A stretch of 64,000 nucleotides of DNA. Source: Pisolithus tinctorius (Eukaryota; Basidiomycota; Agaricomycetes; Boletales; Pisolithaceae). The notes below the pieces were generated by a model, which saw only the letters and a list, made by a program, of their open reading frames with translations, did no database searches and was not told the DNA's origin. The stretch covers positions 930,001-994,000 of the forward strand of contig JANFAH010000010.1 in assembly GCA_024663395.1 (NCBI GenBank), written 5' to 3'. Made by a program: the position numbers and the translations under genes. Below, one piece after another: positions 33,056-44,420 of this stretch (position 1 is its first letter; each line of letters starts with the position of its first letter).

Positions 33056-33718
33056 ATGTATGGCATTCCAGTTTTTGACATATCTCCGCCATTTCTGCAG
33101 ATACCGAAACCATTCCCACACTCGCTTGTAGTGCTCAGTCACGTGATCCTACCTTCCAAAATTGGAAAGGATTTGCGCACTCCACACATTTCTACAGCAC
33201 TCCCTCCAAAAGACGCTCATTTCACTAATTCTTCTGATATGGCCACCTCCACATCAATCATTTCGCTTGTCCCCTTTGCTAGGGACCATGGCTACATATA
33301 TCTACCAGGGGTTCCTACCAGCTTCCGTCCTGAAGTATCCTGGTACATCCCATCCTCGTCTGCCCCCTCTCAGCCCATCCAACTTGGACAGCATGTTCTT
33401 TTTGTCAGTATGACCTCTAGGAGGACATTCTTTGGTTGCCTCAGGTCTATCATTCATTTGGAAAGGTCTTATGTGGTTGTTTCAGTCTATCTGGTCCAAG
33501 AAGCATATAGATCCTTCCTCCCTGCTCCCTGCAACATCTTCATACCAGTCTCGTCCATCATTCTTCCAAAATTGTGACAGCTACAGTATAATCTACTGTT
33601 CTCCACTCTCCCTGATTGCATCCATGACAAGTATGATGCACATCTTGCCTCCTTATTAAAAGATACAGCAGAAGACACTCCCCCTTCATCCTCTCTTCCA
33701 TCAGAGCCTCATTCATGA
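33056..33718 (+). pseudogene. LTR-A internal ORF, copy 4 (frame continuous, one TGA)
   Basis: From ATG 33056 (MYGIPVFDISPPF) a single frame runs 221 codons to TGA 33718, broken only by an in-frame TGA at 33575-33577 that aligns with CAA in copy 3 (CGA ancestor likely). Unlike copies 1-3 there is no one-base shift before ATGGCC, so this copy shows the probable ancestral protein of about 220 residues. It keeps GYIYLPGVPTSFRPE, LFVSMTSRRTFFG, LERSYVVVSV and FLPAPCNIFIPVSSIILP. The family is unknown. There are several hydrophobic beta-like stretches and no transmembrane helix. Confidence 0.45.
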
Positions 33719-34209
33719 AGTTTTTATTTGCTTTACTGAGAGGATGGTTTGGGGGGGAAAGTTGCGATCCCCTATGCTCCTGTCACCCCACAGACCCCCA
33801 AAGCTTGACCCCTGTTGACATCTGACTCACCCTGTCTGCTTTTGGATGTACTATATCAGCATCAGATCAGTGCAGCCTCTCTGTCATCCTACCTTGGCCT
33901 AGAAGCGATCTCTTCGAGATGTGACATGCACAGCCTCCCCCTAATGTGATTCCAGTGCGCTTTCCCAGTTTCTGACTTTACTTGACTCATACTTTGACAT
34001 CCTGACTGTCTTTGACTCACTTATTGCCAATACTTACCAATCTTTTAGCCTTGCTTACTGATTCTTCACTTTTTGGCTTACTTATCCTTACCAATGCTCA
34101 CCAATGCTTTCTAAGACGATTACCCACTGCTTACATTCCTTACTCATCAGTTACCAATCACTTACCAAGTGTTTGCACCTTGTTTTCCATAGGCAATGCC
34201 CCTGCACTG

Positions 34210-34217
34210 TATATAAT
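34210..34217 (+). promoter_or_regulatory. TATA box of LTR-A copy 4
   Basis: TATATAAT followed by CACTGTACTTAGATAGC. Confidence 0.55.
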
Positions 34218-34396
34218 CACTGTACTTAGATAGCTGACAAAAAAGAAGACGTCAGAGAGCCCCTCTTGCTCGCATTTTATCATCTCTCAGTAACTCATTC
34301 ATCAGCTTTGATAGTTGAGGCTTTATTAAGGGTCTAGCTATCATCTACTTCATTTTATCATCATCTATCATCAATAAACTTCGCTCCAAGTCCTCC

Positions 34397-34416
34397 CTGA
34401 GCTCAGTGCAGCTCAG
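34397..34416 (+). promoter_or_regulatory. Leader hairpin of LTR-A copy 4
   Basis: CTGAGCT pairs with AGCTCAG around CAGTGC. It lies at the same place (after AAGTCCT) as the GCTGAACA hairpin of copies 1 and 3, but with a different stem sequence, so pairing is kept while sequence is not. Confidence 0.45.
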
Positions 34417-34682
34417 AGCATCGAATTAAGTCGCCATCTATCCTTCTGTAGGCTGTCAGCAGTCTACCCCATCACAATCCTCTCGCATTCCTGCTCCTTC
34501 TTCGTCAGGAGCACCCCCAACCCTCAGCACTCATCTTTGAGTGTTGTAGCTTGCAAAAACCCACCCAAATCAAAGGTTCTACCATCTAGGTACCACATAG
34601 GCACACCACCACTCGCTTTTTTTGTCTTTTGTGTTGGTTTTGGTTGGTTTCCACCACTGAACCTCACTTTGACTCACACCAG

Positions 34683-35526
34683 CACCTGCCAACATGTTGA
34701 CACTCATTATAATTTCATATTTATCATTACGATGCTACCTTCCACTCTACCAATGTCGACTCAGGTCAATGTAACAACATTTTTCTCATTCTCATTCTTT
34801 CACTCTCATCATGATTGCTTTTTTTTAAAAAACAAAACACACAAGTGTGCATGGCATTGACTACAGTGTACTTAACCACATGGATATAGGTCATAGTACC
34901 CAAATTTGAGGCTAATATAAGAGGATGAAATGATGATGCAGTGATTCCAAGTCAGTGCAGGGTATCTATCAGGGAATAAGGAGTGCATAGCATGTAGGAC
35001 TTGAGGAATCTGACATGTTTGATTGGTGTTGAGTCAGTGAGCTGCGATAACTTAAAGCAGCAGTGACCACATACCTGCACTGCCAAAACCTCACTGCAGG
35101 TCAGACAAATAGCAATCCCAGACCAGCGCATGGGGGGTTGGTTGGCAATGCAACAAGTGTGCACAATGGTTGGGTATAGGAATACTGGGGATGATTGAAG
35201 GGAAAGGAAGTTGGTGTCATCATCAGTGTCAGTGGTGATTCCATTTCATCATTGGGGGCAGCAGGGAACTGTCAACATTTAACAAGGGCCAGTTAATAAT
35301 AATAACTTGATGGCACAATGGTGATGGGTACTTACTGCTGCAATGGTATAGGTGAAACTGCCTGACAAGTCAGCAGTACAGATGACACCCATGATGACAG
35401 TCATGGTAAGGGTGTGGAAGCAAGGAAGTTGCTGTGTGTATATATTTACAGTCCATTGGATTATATAATAATTCCCATCAGCTGGGTTTCAATACCTTAC
35501 ATTGACAGACAAATTGGCTCAATACT
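34683..35526. other. Unassigned stretch left of the foldback element
   Basis: A minus frame at 35164-34952 is Cys-rich and hydrophobic (CLTCSEVLAVQVCGHCC), but I cannot tie it to a family. No repeat ends found. Confidence 0.3.
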
Positions 35527-35528
35527 TA

Positions 35529-37029
35529 CAGTGGCTCACAAAATTGTCCCAATGTTTGCATGTTTTTCATTAATCATGGTGTAGCAAGTGAACTATCATT
35601 ATTGGGTCCAAGGTGTTGGTGGATGGATCAAAGCAGCTGGCCATGGCTCTCTGATAAGCCATATTACCTAATATTTGAATTGAAACTGATGGCAGAATAC
35701 CCAAATAAAAATGAGAGCTCATTGGGACAATTATGTAACTTTGTGATATACTGGGGATGTAGTCCTTGGGAACACATATAAAACATGGTGAGATGCCCAC
35801 CAATGCTTACATAATGTATCATATGGTCTACTGAATGATTTGTCAACAAAACAAACAATGCCAAACATTGATTTTGCACCACTAAGCCTCCTTGTTGTAA
35901 CACAAGTCAGGGAATCACCATTCTGGCTCATCAGGGACATTCTCTCAGGGCAACTTCAGCAAATGCTGGTGTACACTATAGTATAATCAATAGAATATGC
36001 TATCAGCACCATTGGTCTCTTCAGAAACCTGCTGGAAGTCATTTCCTGCACTGTTTCCCCACCAAAGCCCCATGTGTCCTGGAACTAATCAGTACTGTGA
36101 GAGCTGAGAATGATGTGGAGGTCCAATCTGGCATTCATTCTATCATTAACAAACCAATCACCCATTAACTAGTGCATTCCTGTGAAGGGGAAAGTGGTAT
36201 GGAGGTCAGGGTGAAGCTAAACCCTCTCTCACTCCAGGCACCATGGGGGAGATATGCTACTGAGCTACCAGGTTGCACATTCCTGGCCTTCTATCTGGCA
36301 CTGACCCTCCCTTGATGCTGGGAGTGCCCAGAAGGGTTGTGCTTCACCTGAGCCTTCAGGCAGGCTTTTCTTCAGCTGTGATGTAGTAGTTAGTGGGTGA
36401 TTTGTTTGTTTATGATAGAATGAATGCCAGATTGGACCTCCACATCATTCTCAGCTCTCACAGTACTGATTAGTTCCAGGACACATGGGGCTTTGGTGGG
36501 GAAACAGTGCAGGAAATGACTTCCAGCAGGTTTCTGAAGAGACCAATGGTGCTGATAGCATATTCTATTGATTATACTATAGTGTACACCAGCATTTGCT
36601 GAAGTTGCCCTGAGAGAATGTCCCTGATGAGCCAGAATGGTGATTCCCTGACTTGTGTTACAACAAGGAGGCTTAGTGGTGCAAAATCAATGTTTGGCAT
36701 TGTTTGTTTTGTTGACAAATCATTCAGTAGACCATATGATACATTATGTAAGCATTGGTGGGCATCTCACCATGTTTTATATGTGTTCCCAAGGACTACA
36801 TCCCCAGTATATCACAAAGTTACATAATTGTCCCAATGAGCTCTCATTTTTATTTGGGTATTCTGCCATCAGTTTCAATTCAAATATTAGGTAATATGGC
36901 TTATCAGAGAGCCATGACCAGCTGCTTTGATCCATCCACCAACACCTTGGACCCAATAATGATAGTTCACTTGCTACACCATGATTAATGAAAAACATGC
37001 AAACATTGGGACAATTTTGTGAGCCACTG
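35529..37029. mobile_element. Foldback element with about 650-bp inverted arms, Tc1/mariner-like
   Basis: Ends CAGTGGCTCACAAAATTG...CAATTTTGTGAGCCACTG with a TA duplication (35527-35528 and 37030-37031). The arms 35529-36178 and 36380-37029 are almost identical in inverted orientation, joined by a unique centre of about 200 bp. The TA target and CAGTG ends suggest a non-autonomous Tc1/mariner relative. Mirror-image ORFs in the arms are a consequence of the palindrome; no transposase is recognisable. Confidence 0.75.
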
Positions 37030-37429
37030 TAGTATGAACATTATTGTTGTCTAGTTTGCATAATAATGATGTACAGTAATCTACATGGGGTGTATGACTA
37101 CAAAAATGTACTAGTAGATATGTGCCAGTCACCTGGGGAGACATCCAGCAAGAGACATAGGTGCAAACAAGAAAAATCCCAACCCCCATGATGGGGATGT
37201 ACTGTATCAGCACCCATGGTGAGTTGTACCATTTTGGGCATGCCCCAAAGGTGACCGTTATGGAGATGTTGGGCTATATGCAGGAGAAACAAGACCTGGT
37301 AGGAATAAACCACTGTGACCTCACTAATATACAGAAGACACTTACACTGGGCAGGAGCTGTGAAAGAATTGGCAGTCAATACTGGTGGAACTGAGGTCAA
37401 TGTTGTCAATAACTCACAGGCTGGAAAAT

Positions 37430-39650
37430 AACTTGGAGAAGTTGGAATATTTGGGCAAGGAGGGTGACACCAGTGATGTGGGTAAGTATTTTGGAGACAA
37501 GGGTGACATTTGTGCAGGAGCTGCAGAGCTGTGAGTGATGTAACTACAGATACAACTGAGTTAAATTACTTACAAGCTGGGGGAAGGAGGCAATGAGAAA
37601 AGGAATGATCAGTAGAGTGAGTAGGAAAAAAATAAAAGGTCACACTAGGTGAATCTGGCATGAAGTTAGTGACCCATTCACTAATGGATAAACATGACTT
37701 ACATCTCAAAGACAAAGGATGGGCCAGTTGGTGAGTACCACAGAGATGTGGGACTGAAGGAAGGCAGTTGCAGACTGTACCATGGACTGGTTGGCAAATA
37801 ACAGGGAGACATGAGATTGAGAGCAGGTGATGTCAGGAAGTATGTCAGTGATGTAGCCCCTTGGCTTATGTCATAGAATGGGGATGTCACATGTACCAAT
37901 GTACCAAATGGTGAGGTCATTCCACCATATGGAGATTGAGGGACATAAGGCAATGTAGGCGAGTATGCATTGGGAGAGCTCAGACTCTACCCAGGGGGGT
38001 CAGCGGGTGACATATCTCCTGCACCCAAAGGACTCTTCCTGTATCCAAGGAACAAAAAGTTGGCAGGATCTTCTCTGCTATTGACAGCAAGGGGTGAGAG
38101 GGCCACCAACTCGTTCTTGAAGTTACTCTCTGACCATGCAGGGGAGTTTGTGTCATATGGCATCATTGCTACTTGGCTTGGTGTCATACCACAGTCCATG
38201 TGAGCAGTAAGAATATTTTGCACTGGCAGATGATGATCAACGATGGCATCTTTAAGTATGTTGATATCCAGTGTGACATTGAAGGCACCTGTACCCATAG
38301 GCACAAGCTGGCCAAACATAACCTTTTTCATGATACTGTGACAATCATTATTTTCACCAACAGCAGCAGCTTCCATCAGAATCTCCACCATTTCCTCAAA
38401 CGAGCAATGCATCAGGGCACCAGTATCAGGATAGTTAATACCATGACAGGTGATTGCCATGAGCATTCTGTGATGGGTCAGGAGGTTGCAGGGCAATGCC
38501 AGGTGGCAGTAATTGCCATATGAACCATCAAATTCAAAGGCTCCTCACAGTTCCTTCATGATCATTGCACACATGGTGTAGGGAATGTAATTTCCCTACT
38601 GGGGGAATTGTTTTATTTTGATGATTTTGCTTTATTTTGTTCTAGCTATCCCTCTGCTACATGTTCTTAGAATGTCGCTTTTGTGTTGCTTAGTCAGCAC
38701 TACCTAGTGACTGGCATAGTTAGTTTTCCTTAAAAACAATAGACAAGTTACCGCAAGACAAGAGACAAGCTCAAGCAGTTCATTCCCTGCACCAAGACAG
38801 CCTTAGAAGCCTTCAGATGACTACCAGGATCCAGTCTCAGGCTATAGAAGCCCCTTTTGGCTTACTCACTCCCATCAGATTTCACCCTTGCCCTCAACCT
38901 ATCACTTAAATCTATTTTCCTACAATGGCTTCAACCCTAAGTGTGGTGAAGTTCTCAATGCAGTTGTTTGAGTACATGGGATTAAAGCCAACACCTGGAA
39001 TGCACATTGCTGCCTTCAAGTTGACACTGTCAGTCTCCAAAGCCCACTCCTTCCTTGTCTTGATGCTCACCTCATCATTGGCATACATCTTGTCATGCTC
39101 CAACAAGAATACTTGGTGAACACCAGGTATGCTCCAGGTAGTGAAGAGATGCATCTTGAAGTTCTCAGTGATGTGGCTGGCAACATATGCCATAGTAATT
39201 AGTTTCTGACCAACCATTCTAGCGTGATCAAGCACCAATTGAAGGAGCCATGGTGACTGAAGGCAGAGCTTCAACTTGATTTCCTTGTCTGGGATGGTGA
39301 AGAAGGATTCAACAAATGTGCAGTGGAGTCTTCTTCAATAATGGTGGATGTAGGGTGGGGGTTGTACTGGGTCTCAACTGTGGCAGTGACAGCCTGAAGC
39401 AATGCACAAGCAAGCTCTTGCTACATGTTCTTCGCCAACATCCTGTCCTGGGCAATATCCCACTCCAAGTACACAGAAAGCGAGGGTGTTTTGATATTGG
39501 TGGGATACACTGGCATAGTGGAAGGAGTTAAGAGTCATCTGAGTAGCTGGTTCACCAATAGATTGTGTGGCAGGAGTTCCATACATCTCCCCAGGGTTCA
39601 CAAGAGATTGGTTGAACTTTGCCTTGATCTTACACAATGATCTCTGTAGT
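37430..39650 (-). pseudogene. RPB1: RNA polymerase II largest subunit (RPB1) fragment
   Basis: Minus-strand pieces in the natural order of RPB1: [19 protein letters not shown] and [17 protein letters not shown] (39637 down), LQSPWLLQLVLDHARM and VFLLEHDKMYANDEVS (39274-38912), then after a solo LTR, ITCHGINYPDTGALMHCS, FEEMVEILMEAAAVGE, FGQLVPMGTGAFNV and GMTPSQVAMMPYDTNSP (38496-37987), and a degenerate CTD rich in SPxSP and YSPT (37953 to about 37430). Only the C-terminal part of the gene is present; upstream of 39650 the match stops. Stops, shifts and lost segments (about 39300-39400) rule out function. RPB1 is normally a single-copy essential gene, so this is a duplicated or captured fragment. 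Confidence 0.8.
38577..38924 (+). mobile_element. Solo LTR-F inside the RPB1 pseudogene
   Basis: 348 bp with TGTAGG...CCTACA ends and 4-bp duplications ATGG at 38573-38576 and 38925-38928. Removing it restores Glu-Ala then MKEL in RPB1. Which end carries the promoter was not determined. Confidence 0.7.
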
Positions 39651-40366
39651 ACATCATGGAGTTTGTGATCATGGGGAATGGGGCAGGCATGTCATGGGCA
39701 GTCCTCAGATTTAGTAAGTGGGGAGGGCAAAAGAGATGAAATGAATGCTGGAGTAGGAAGATAGGGGGAAGTACATGAGTGAGAAGACTGAGTACCAGTG
39801 TTATACAGTAGCCAGCAAACCAGAGAGTGGGAAGATGAGGGGGTCCCCCCTTGGGTGACAGCATGTACAGTGGGACCATGGAATGAATCATGTGCAGTGC
39901 AGCAAGTCACAGAGAGTTGGCCAGGTACAGAAAGCAAGTAAGGAAAGGAAAGGAGATCATGGAGAGTACAACTGCACCCACAATGATCCAGGTGTCAACA
40001 AAAAACGAAGAGATGGGGGGAACATGAAGGCAGGTGGTTGTAAAGTCAGATCTGGATACTGAATATCAACACAACATGAGCATATTTTATTTTTGACATA
40101 AGTTTGGTGGTGAGCATACCTAGCATGTAACGAGGAAGTGGAGAGGAAGGAGCCTTGAGATCATCAGCATACAGCAGCAGAGAATTCTGGTATGTATGGC
40201 ATGGTGTCCCTCTGTGCATGGGTGTGGTGAATATTGTATGGCAACAACTGTATATTGATGGGACAGAGCTCATCAATCTCAAGGAGTCTCAGAGGTCCAA
40301 TGGTCCAACATCAGACATGAAAGGCAAGCCTGAGGCAATGTTGTAAGTGGGGGTTTTTGTCATAGT
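39651..40366. other. No gene recognised
   Basis: Between the RPB1 fragment and the 3' end of DUF6698-like copy 2. Purine-rich, without a convincing frame or repeat ends. Confidence 0.4.
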
Positions 40367-40987
40367 TCATTGACTTGAAGCCAAAGACAGTGGAGGTGTA
40401 GTGCAGGCACCACTTACACTTAACTGACCAACCTCAAGTTGTAGCTGAGATACTGCAGAAACAGAGAGTGTGTTTCCATGACAGCTAGAAGTGGATGAGG
40501 ATGAGCAGGTAGCCACATCAAAGCCCCACAGCAAAGCAGAAGAAGGATTCAGGAACACAGGATCAACAAATGTGTTGACAGTGGGAGAGGTGGGAGCTGC
40601 AACATGAGGTGTAGGATTCTCAATTTTGGACAACATCTCATCTTCCCAAGTACATGGCTGGGCAGTCAGAGGAACTGGAGGAATTAATGACATGTTCTTC
40701 AACTGTGAGTCTTTACCAAACACCTCATGATTCACATGATCAAAAATGTGGAGAGCCCAATTGCTTTTCTTCAAAAGCTTTTCAACATAGAAGTCATAGG
40801 CAGAGCTGTATGGAATGCAAGTCTCCCCACTGATGGAAGAGAGCTCTAAATCTGGAGACACTAGAAAATGAGCCTGTAGTAGTCATCAGCACCAAGTACC
40901 TCTGTGCAAATATATAAAATAAATATCAAAGTTGCTGCACCAGATATCAAACCATTAGTAGCACTGTTTATACCTATACACTGACCC

Positions 40988-41386
40988 TGAAGCAATCAAA
41001 GACAAGAGTCTTCTCAGCTAGCACTTCAAACCAGAGAGAGTTGGGAGTAGAACCTGTTGATTGAGGACAAGCTCAAAACAAACTAGATTAGAGAAACTGG
41101 CTATGACAAACAATGGGACTTATATACTGCCCTACTGTTTGTATGTACTGTCACAAGAGAACATTCTAGAAAGAAGTAAACAAAAGAGAGAACTATGCTA
41201 TTGGTCGAATGCAAACATGTGTTGGCAACAAGGCACAGCCTTACTAAGTATCATGTAAGTGTGAATGAGTAAGCAAAAGGAAAATTCCGAGATGACTAAG
41301 CATCCCTAAAGCATAACCCTAACCAGAGGGTGGATATATATAGGTAAGTAGGAAATGTGGAAGTGAAAAGTCTACTGGTCATTACA
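40988..41386 (-). mobile_element. 3' LTR of gypsy 3
   Basis: 399 bp; contains TATATATAGG (plus orientation GGTGGATATATATAGG), a possible promoter segment. Pairs with 50222-50620. Confidence 0.9.
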
Positions 41387-41402
41387 CTATCCCCTCCTAA
41401 GG
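41387..41402 (-). promoter_or_regulatory. Polypurine tract of gypsy 3
   Basis: The minus strand reads CCTTAGGAGGGGATAG directly before the LTR start TGTAATG, overlapping the pol stop codon. Confidence 0.7.
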
Positions 41403-44400
41403 CTCAACTTCCAGGTGAGACCAAATAGGATGAACGGTAGTAAATGGTTCCAGCACAGGCATGAACAAGCTGTCAAAGCCTTCTGATGAAAGGAGAGATA
41501 ATTTACAGAGTGCCCTGGGGTGGGATTGGTAAAAATCCTTGATTGCCAACTGTGAATTCTTCAAGGCAGAGGCTGGCTCCCAAGTGCAATCTTCTTCAGG
41601 GTATCCCCTCCAATGGACAAGGAACTGAAGAGCTCCATGTTTCAAATGGGAGTCAACAATGTATTCAACCTCGTATTCAACATCTCCTTCATCAGTGACC
41701 CTCTGTGGTCCAGGCCTGTTAACAGGCTGCCCATCAAGAGCACTGAGATAGGGTTTGACCCATGAGACGTTCACAACCAGGTGAATCCTCATGTTGCATG
41801 GCAACTTTAACTTAACAGCATTCGGAAGTACTTTGAGAACTTTGTATGGTCCAATCCACTTCTTGGAAAGTTTATGGCTCTGCTGTTCTTTCAAGGACAG
41901 ATGGTCTGCAGCCAGCCAGACCTGAGACCCAATGGAGTAGGAAGGAGCAGATGAGTGGCATCTGTCCACTTGTTGCCTCTGTCAGGAACACACCTTGGCG
42001 AGGTTCACTTTAACATCCTGGAACACCTGGAACCAGGATTTAGCAACTTCCTCTGCTGCTTCTACCTTTGACGTCATTGGTTTGATGCCCATCCTAGGTC
42101 TATAGGATTGAGTAGCCTTGAAGGGGCACTTGCCAGTAGAAGATGAAGCAGAGTTGTTGTACATGAATTGAGCCAAAGGTAGCCATTCCTCCCAGTGATT
42201 TTGCTGCTGGTTGGCATACATCCATAAGTACTGCTGGATCTCGTGGTTCAACCACTCTGTTTGTCCATCCATTTGTGGGTGGAAAGCTGTAGAAAGCTTT
42301 TGGTGTACTCCCAGCATTTTAAATAGTTCCTTCATAAAAGAAGAGGCAAACTGTGGGCCTCTGTCTGATACAATAGAGTCCAGAAGTCTGTGGTGTTTCC
42401 ATACATGCATCAGGTAAAGCTGAGCTGTACTATCAGCTGTTTCTTCTGCAGTGCAGGGAATGAACTCTGCTTCCTTAGAGAACCTGTCAATGATGACTAA
42501 CATGTGGGATTTTCCAGAAGATCCCTTCACCCCAAGATCCATGAAGTCGGTTGTTAACTCTCTCCAAGGCCTGTCAGGAACAGGTAAAGGTTTGAGTTCT
42601 CCTGCAGGTGGCTTGTTTCCAGACTCGCTGGCTTGGCACATTTGGCAATGCTTCACATATTCTTCTACATCAGGTTTTAAGGTGGACCACATGAACCAGC
42701 GTGTGATCAACTCCTGAGTTCCTTTTATTCCTCAATGTCCCACTAGGGGAGAGTTGTGAAGAGCATTAGGTAGCTTCCTTCTGAGTGCACTAGGTGCCCA
42801 GACCTTTTCTCCATTGTAATGAAGACCACCTCAGAGCTCATATCCAGCAGGGACTCCTTTGGCTTTAGCGGACTCCATCTGCAAATCTTCCATGAGGGGA
42901 TTTTCTAGTTTTACCAAGCAAACTTGACTCAGGTTTATAAATAGGGACTCTTCTGACTTTGCCTTTTCTTTTCCTTCTACAAAGTCCTCTCGTCTCGACA
43001 GGGCATCTGGCCTTCCCATCGTGACTCCAGGTTTGTGAACTATAACACAGTTACAATGACTAAAGTACTGTGCCCAATGCACCTGGCATGGTTGAAGTAT
43101 CGGTGTGGTCATGAACCACTTGAGGTTATGATGATCTGTCCAAATTTCAAACTGGTATAGAGTTGCCTTGAGGTAATGATGCCACTGTTCAAGTGCATGA
43201 ATAATGGCCAGCATTTCTTTGTCATGAACCATATAATTAAGTTCAGCCCCAGATAGAGAGTGACTAGAGTAGGCGACAGGTCTCCAGAGACCATCATCAC
43301 ATTCTACCAAGAGCACTGCTCCAGTGGCATAGTCTGAAGTGTCTGTCTCTAACCAGAACCTCCGATCCTGATTGGGAAACATAAGGATAGGGGCAGTAGT
43401 AAAGGCTTCTTTCAGCATGTCAAACACCATTTGACACTTGTCATCCCACACACATGGAAGATCCTTCTTTGTGAGGTTATTTAGGGGCTTTGTGATCTGC
43501 ACAAAGTCCTTAATGAATTGTTGGTAGAAATTTGCTAGGCTGAGGAAGCTGCAAACTCTGCAAACATTTGTAGGTACAGGCCAATCCTGCACAGCAGAGA
43601 TTTTGGCAGGGTCCATACATACTCCATTAACACCAACTATCATTCCTAAAAAGTCCACCTCTTATTGTCCAAAGATACACTTTGTGGTTTGACAAACAGG
43701 TCATTTATCTTCAGCCTTCTAAGCACCTCCAGCATGATCTTGTCATGTTCCTCCTGATTGTCTGTTTTTGTAAACACCATTAGGTCATTGATGTAGATGA
43801 CAAGCACATCTTCCATATTGCCAAAGATATCATTCATCATGTTCTGGAATGTGGCAGGCAAGTTACAAAGCCCAAAGAACATGACTAACAGTTTGAAGGC
43901 ACCATGATGGCATATGAAAGCAGCTTTCCATTCATCTCCCTCTTTGATCCTAATGTTGTTGTAGCCCCAGTGAAGATCCATCTTTGTGAAGAGTTTGCAA
44001 CCTTTCAACTTGTTGACAAGCTGAGATATTAAAGGGAGAGGATACGAACTCTTGACAGTATGTTCATTTAAATATCAATAGTCCTGAACCATACACTTCT
44101 TTCTGTCCTTTTTGGGGATGAAGAACACCAGAGAGGTTTGTGGCAATTTACTAGGCTGAATATAACCCTTCTTGAGTTGACCATCCATGAAGTCACTGAC
44201 TTCTTTCTGCTCATCAGGGGAGAGAGGGATCAACCTTCCCTTCTTTGGTACAAACAACTCTTTTAGTTCTATTGCGTGGTCCCAAGGTTTCCTAAGCGGC
44301 ATGCACTCGGATTCCTTTTCAGAGAAGACCAATAAATATTCATGATATGGCTTTGGGACAAGTTCCTCAGGGGTTTTATCCATTTTTGGTTTGTCCATTC

Positions 44401-44420
44401 CCAGATTTCAGATCCAGGTT
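41397..44420 (-). pseudogene. Gypsy 3 pol: RT, RNase H, integrase, chromodomain
   Basis: Reverse transcriptase from about 44398 ([45 protein letters not shown]). The active site reads YINDL instead of YxDD at 43783-43800, so a catalytic Asp is lost. RNase H (43400-43000) has LETDTSDYATGAVLL and WTDHHNLKWF. Integrase (42710-41982) has HCQMCQASE, TTDFMDLG (Asp), VSDRGPQFASSF (Asp) and EWLNHEIQQYLWMY (Glu). The chromodomain (41700-41490) has EVEYIVDSHL, LQFLVHWRGYPEEDCTWEP. TGA codons interrupt after YEL (near 42830), after LVGH and after KVCS (41982), each where CGA gives Arg. The frame is otherwise good, so this is a fairly recent copy inactivated mainly by CpG decay. Confidence 0.9.

Larger units (their letters stand above)
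32863..34678 (+). mobile_element. Solo LTR-A copy 4 (divergent)
   Basis: 1816 bp, TGTCACACACCAAAGG to TTGACTCACA, with duplications CCAG at 32859-32862 and 34679-34682. It is the most divergent copy, with its own small indels, but keeps the internal ORF, TATA box and leader hairpin. Confidence 0.85.

Noticed and set aside
35560..36998. Pairs of matching ORFs on both strands at 35560-35940 and 36618-36998
   Set aside because: They mirror each other only because the foldback arms are a palindrome; no domain pattern supports coding.
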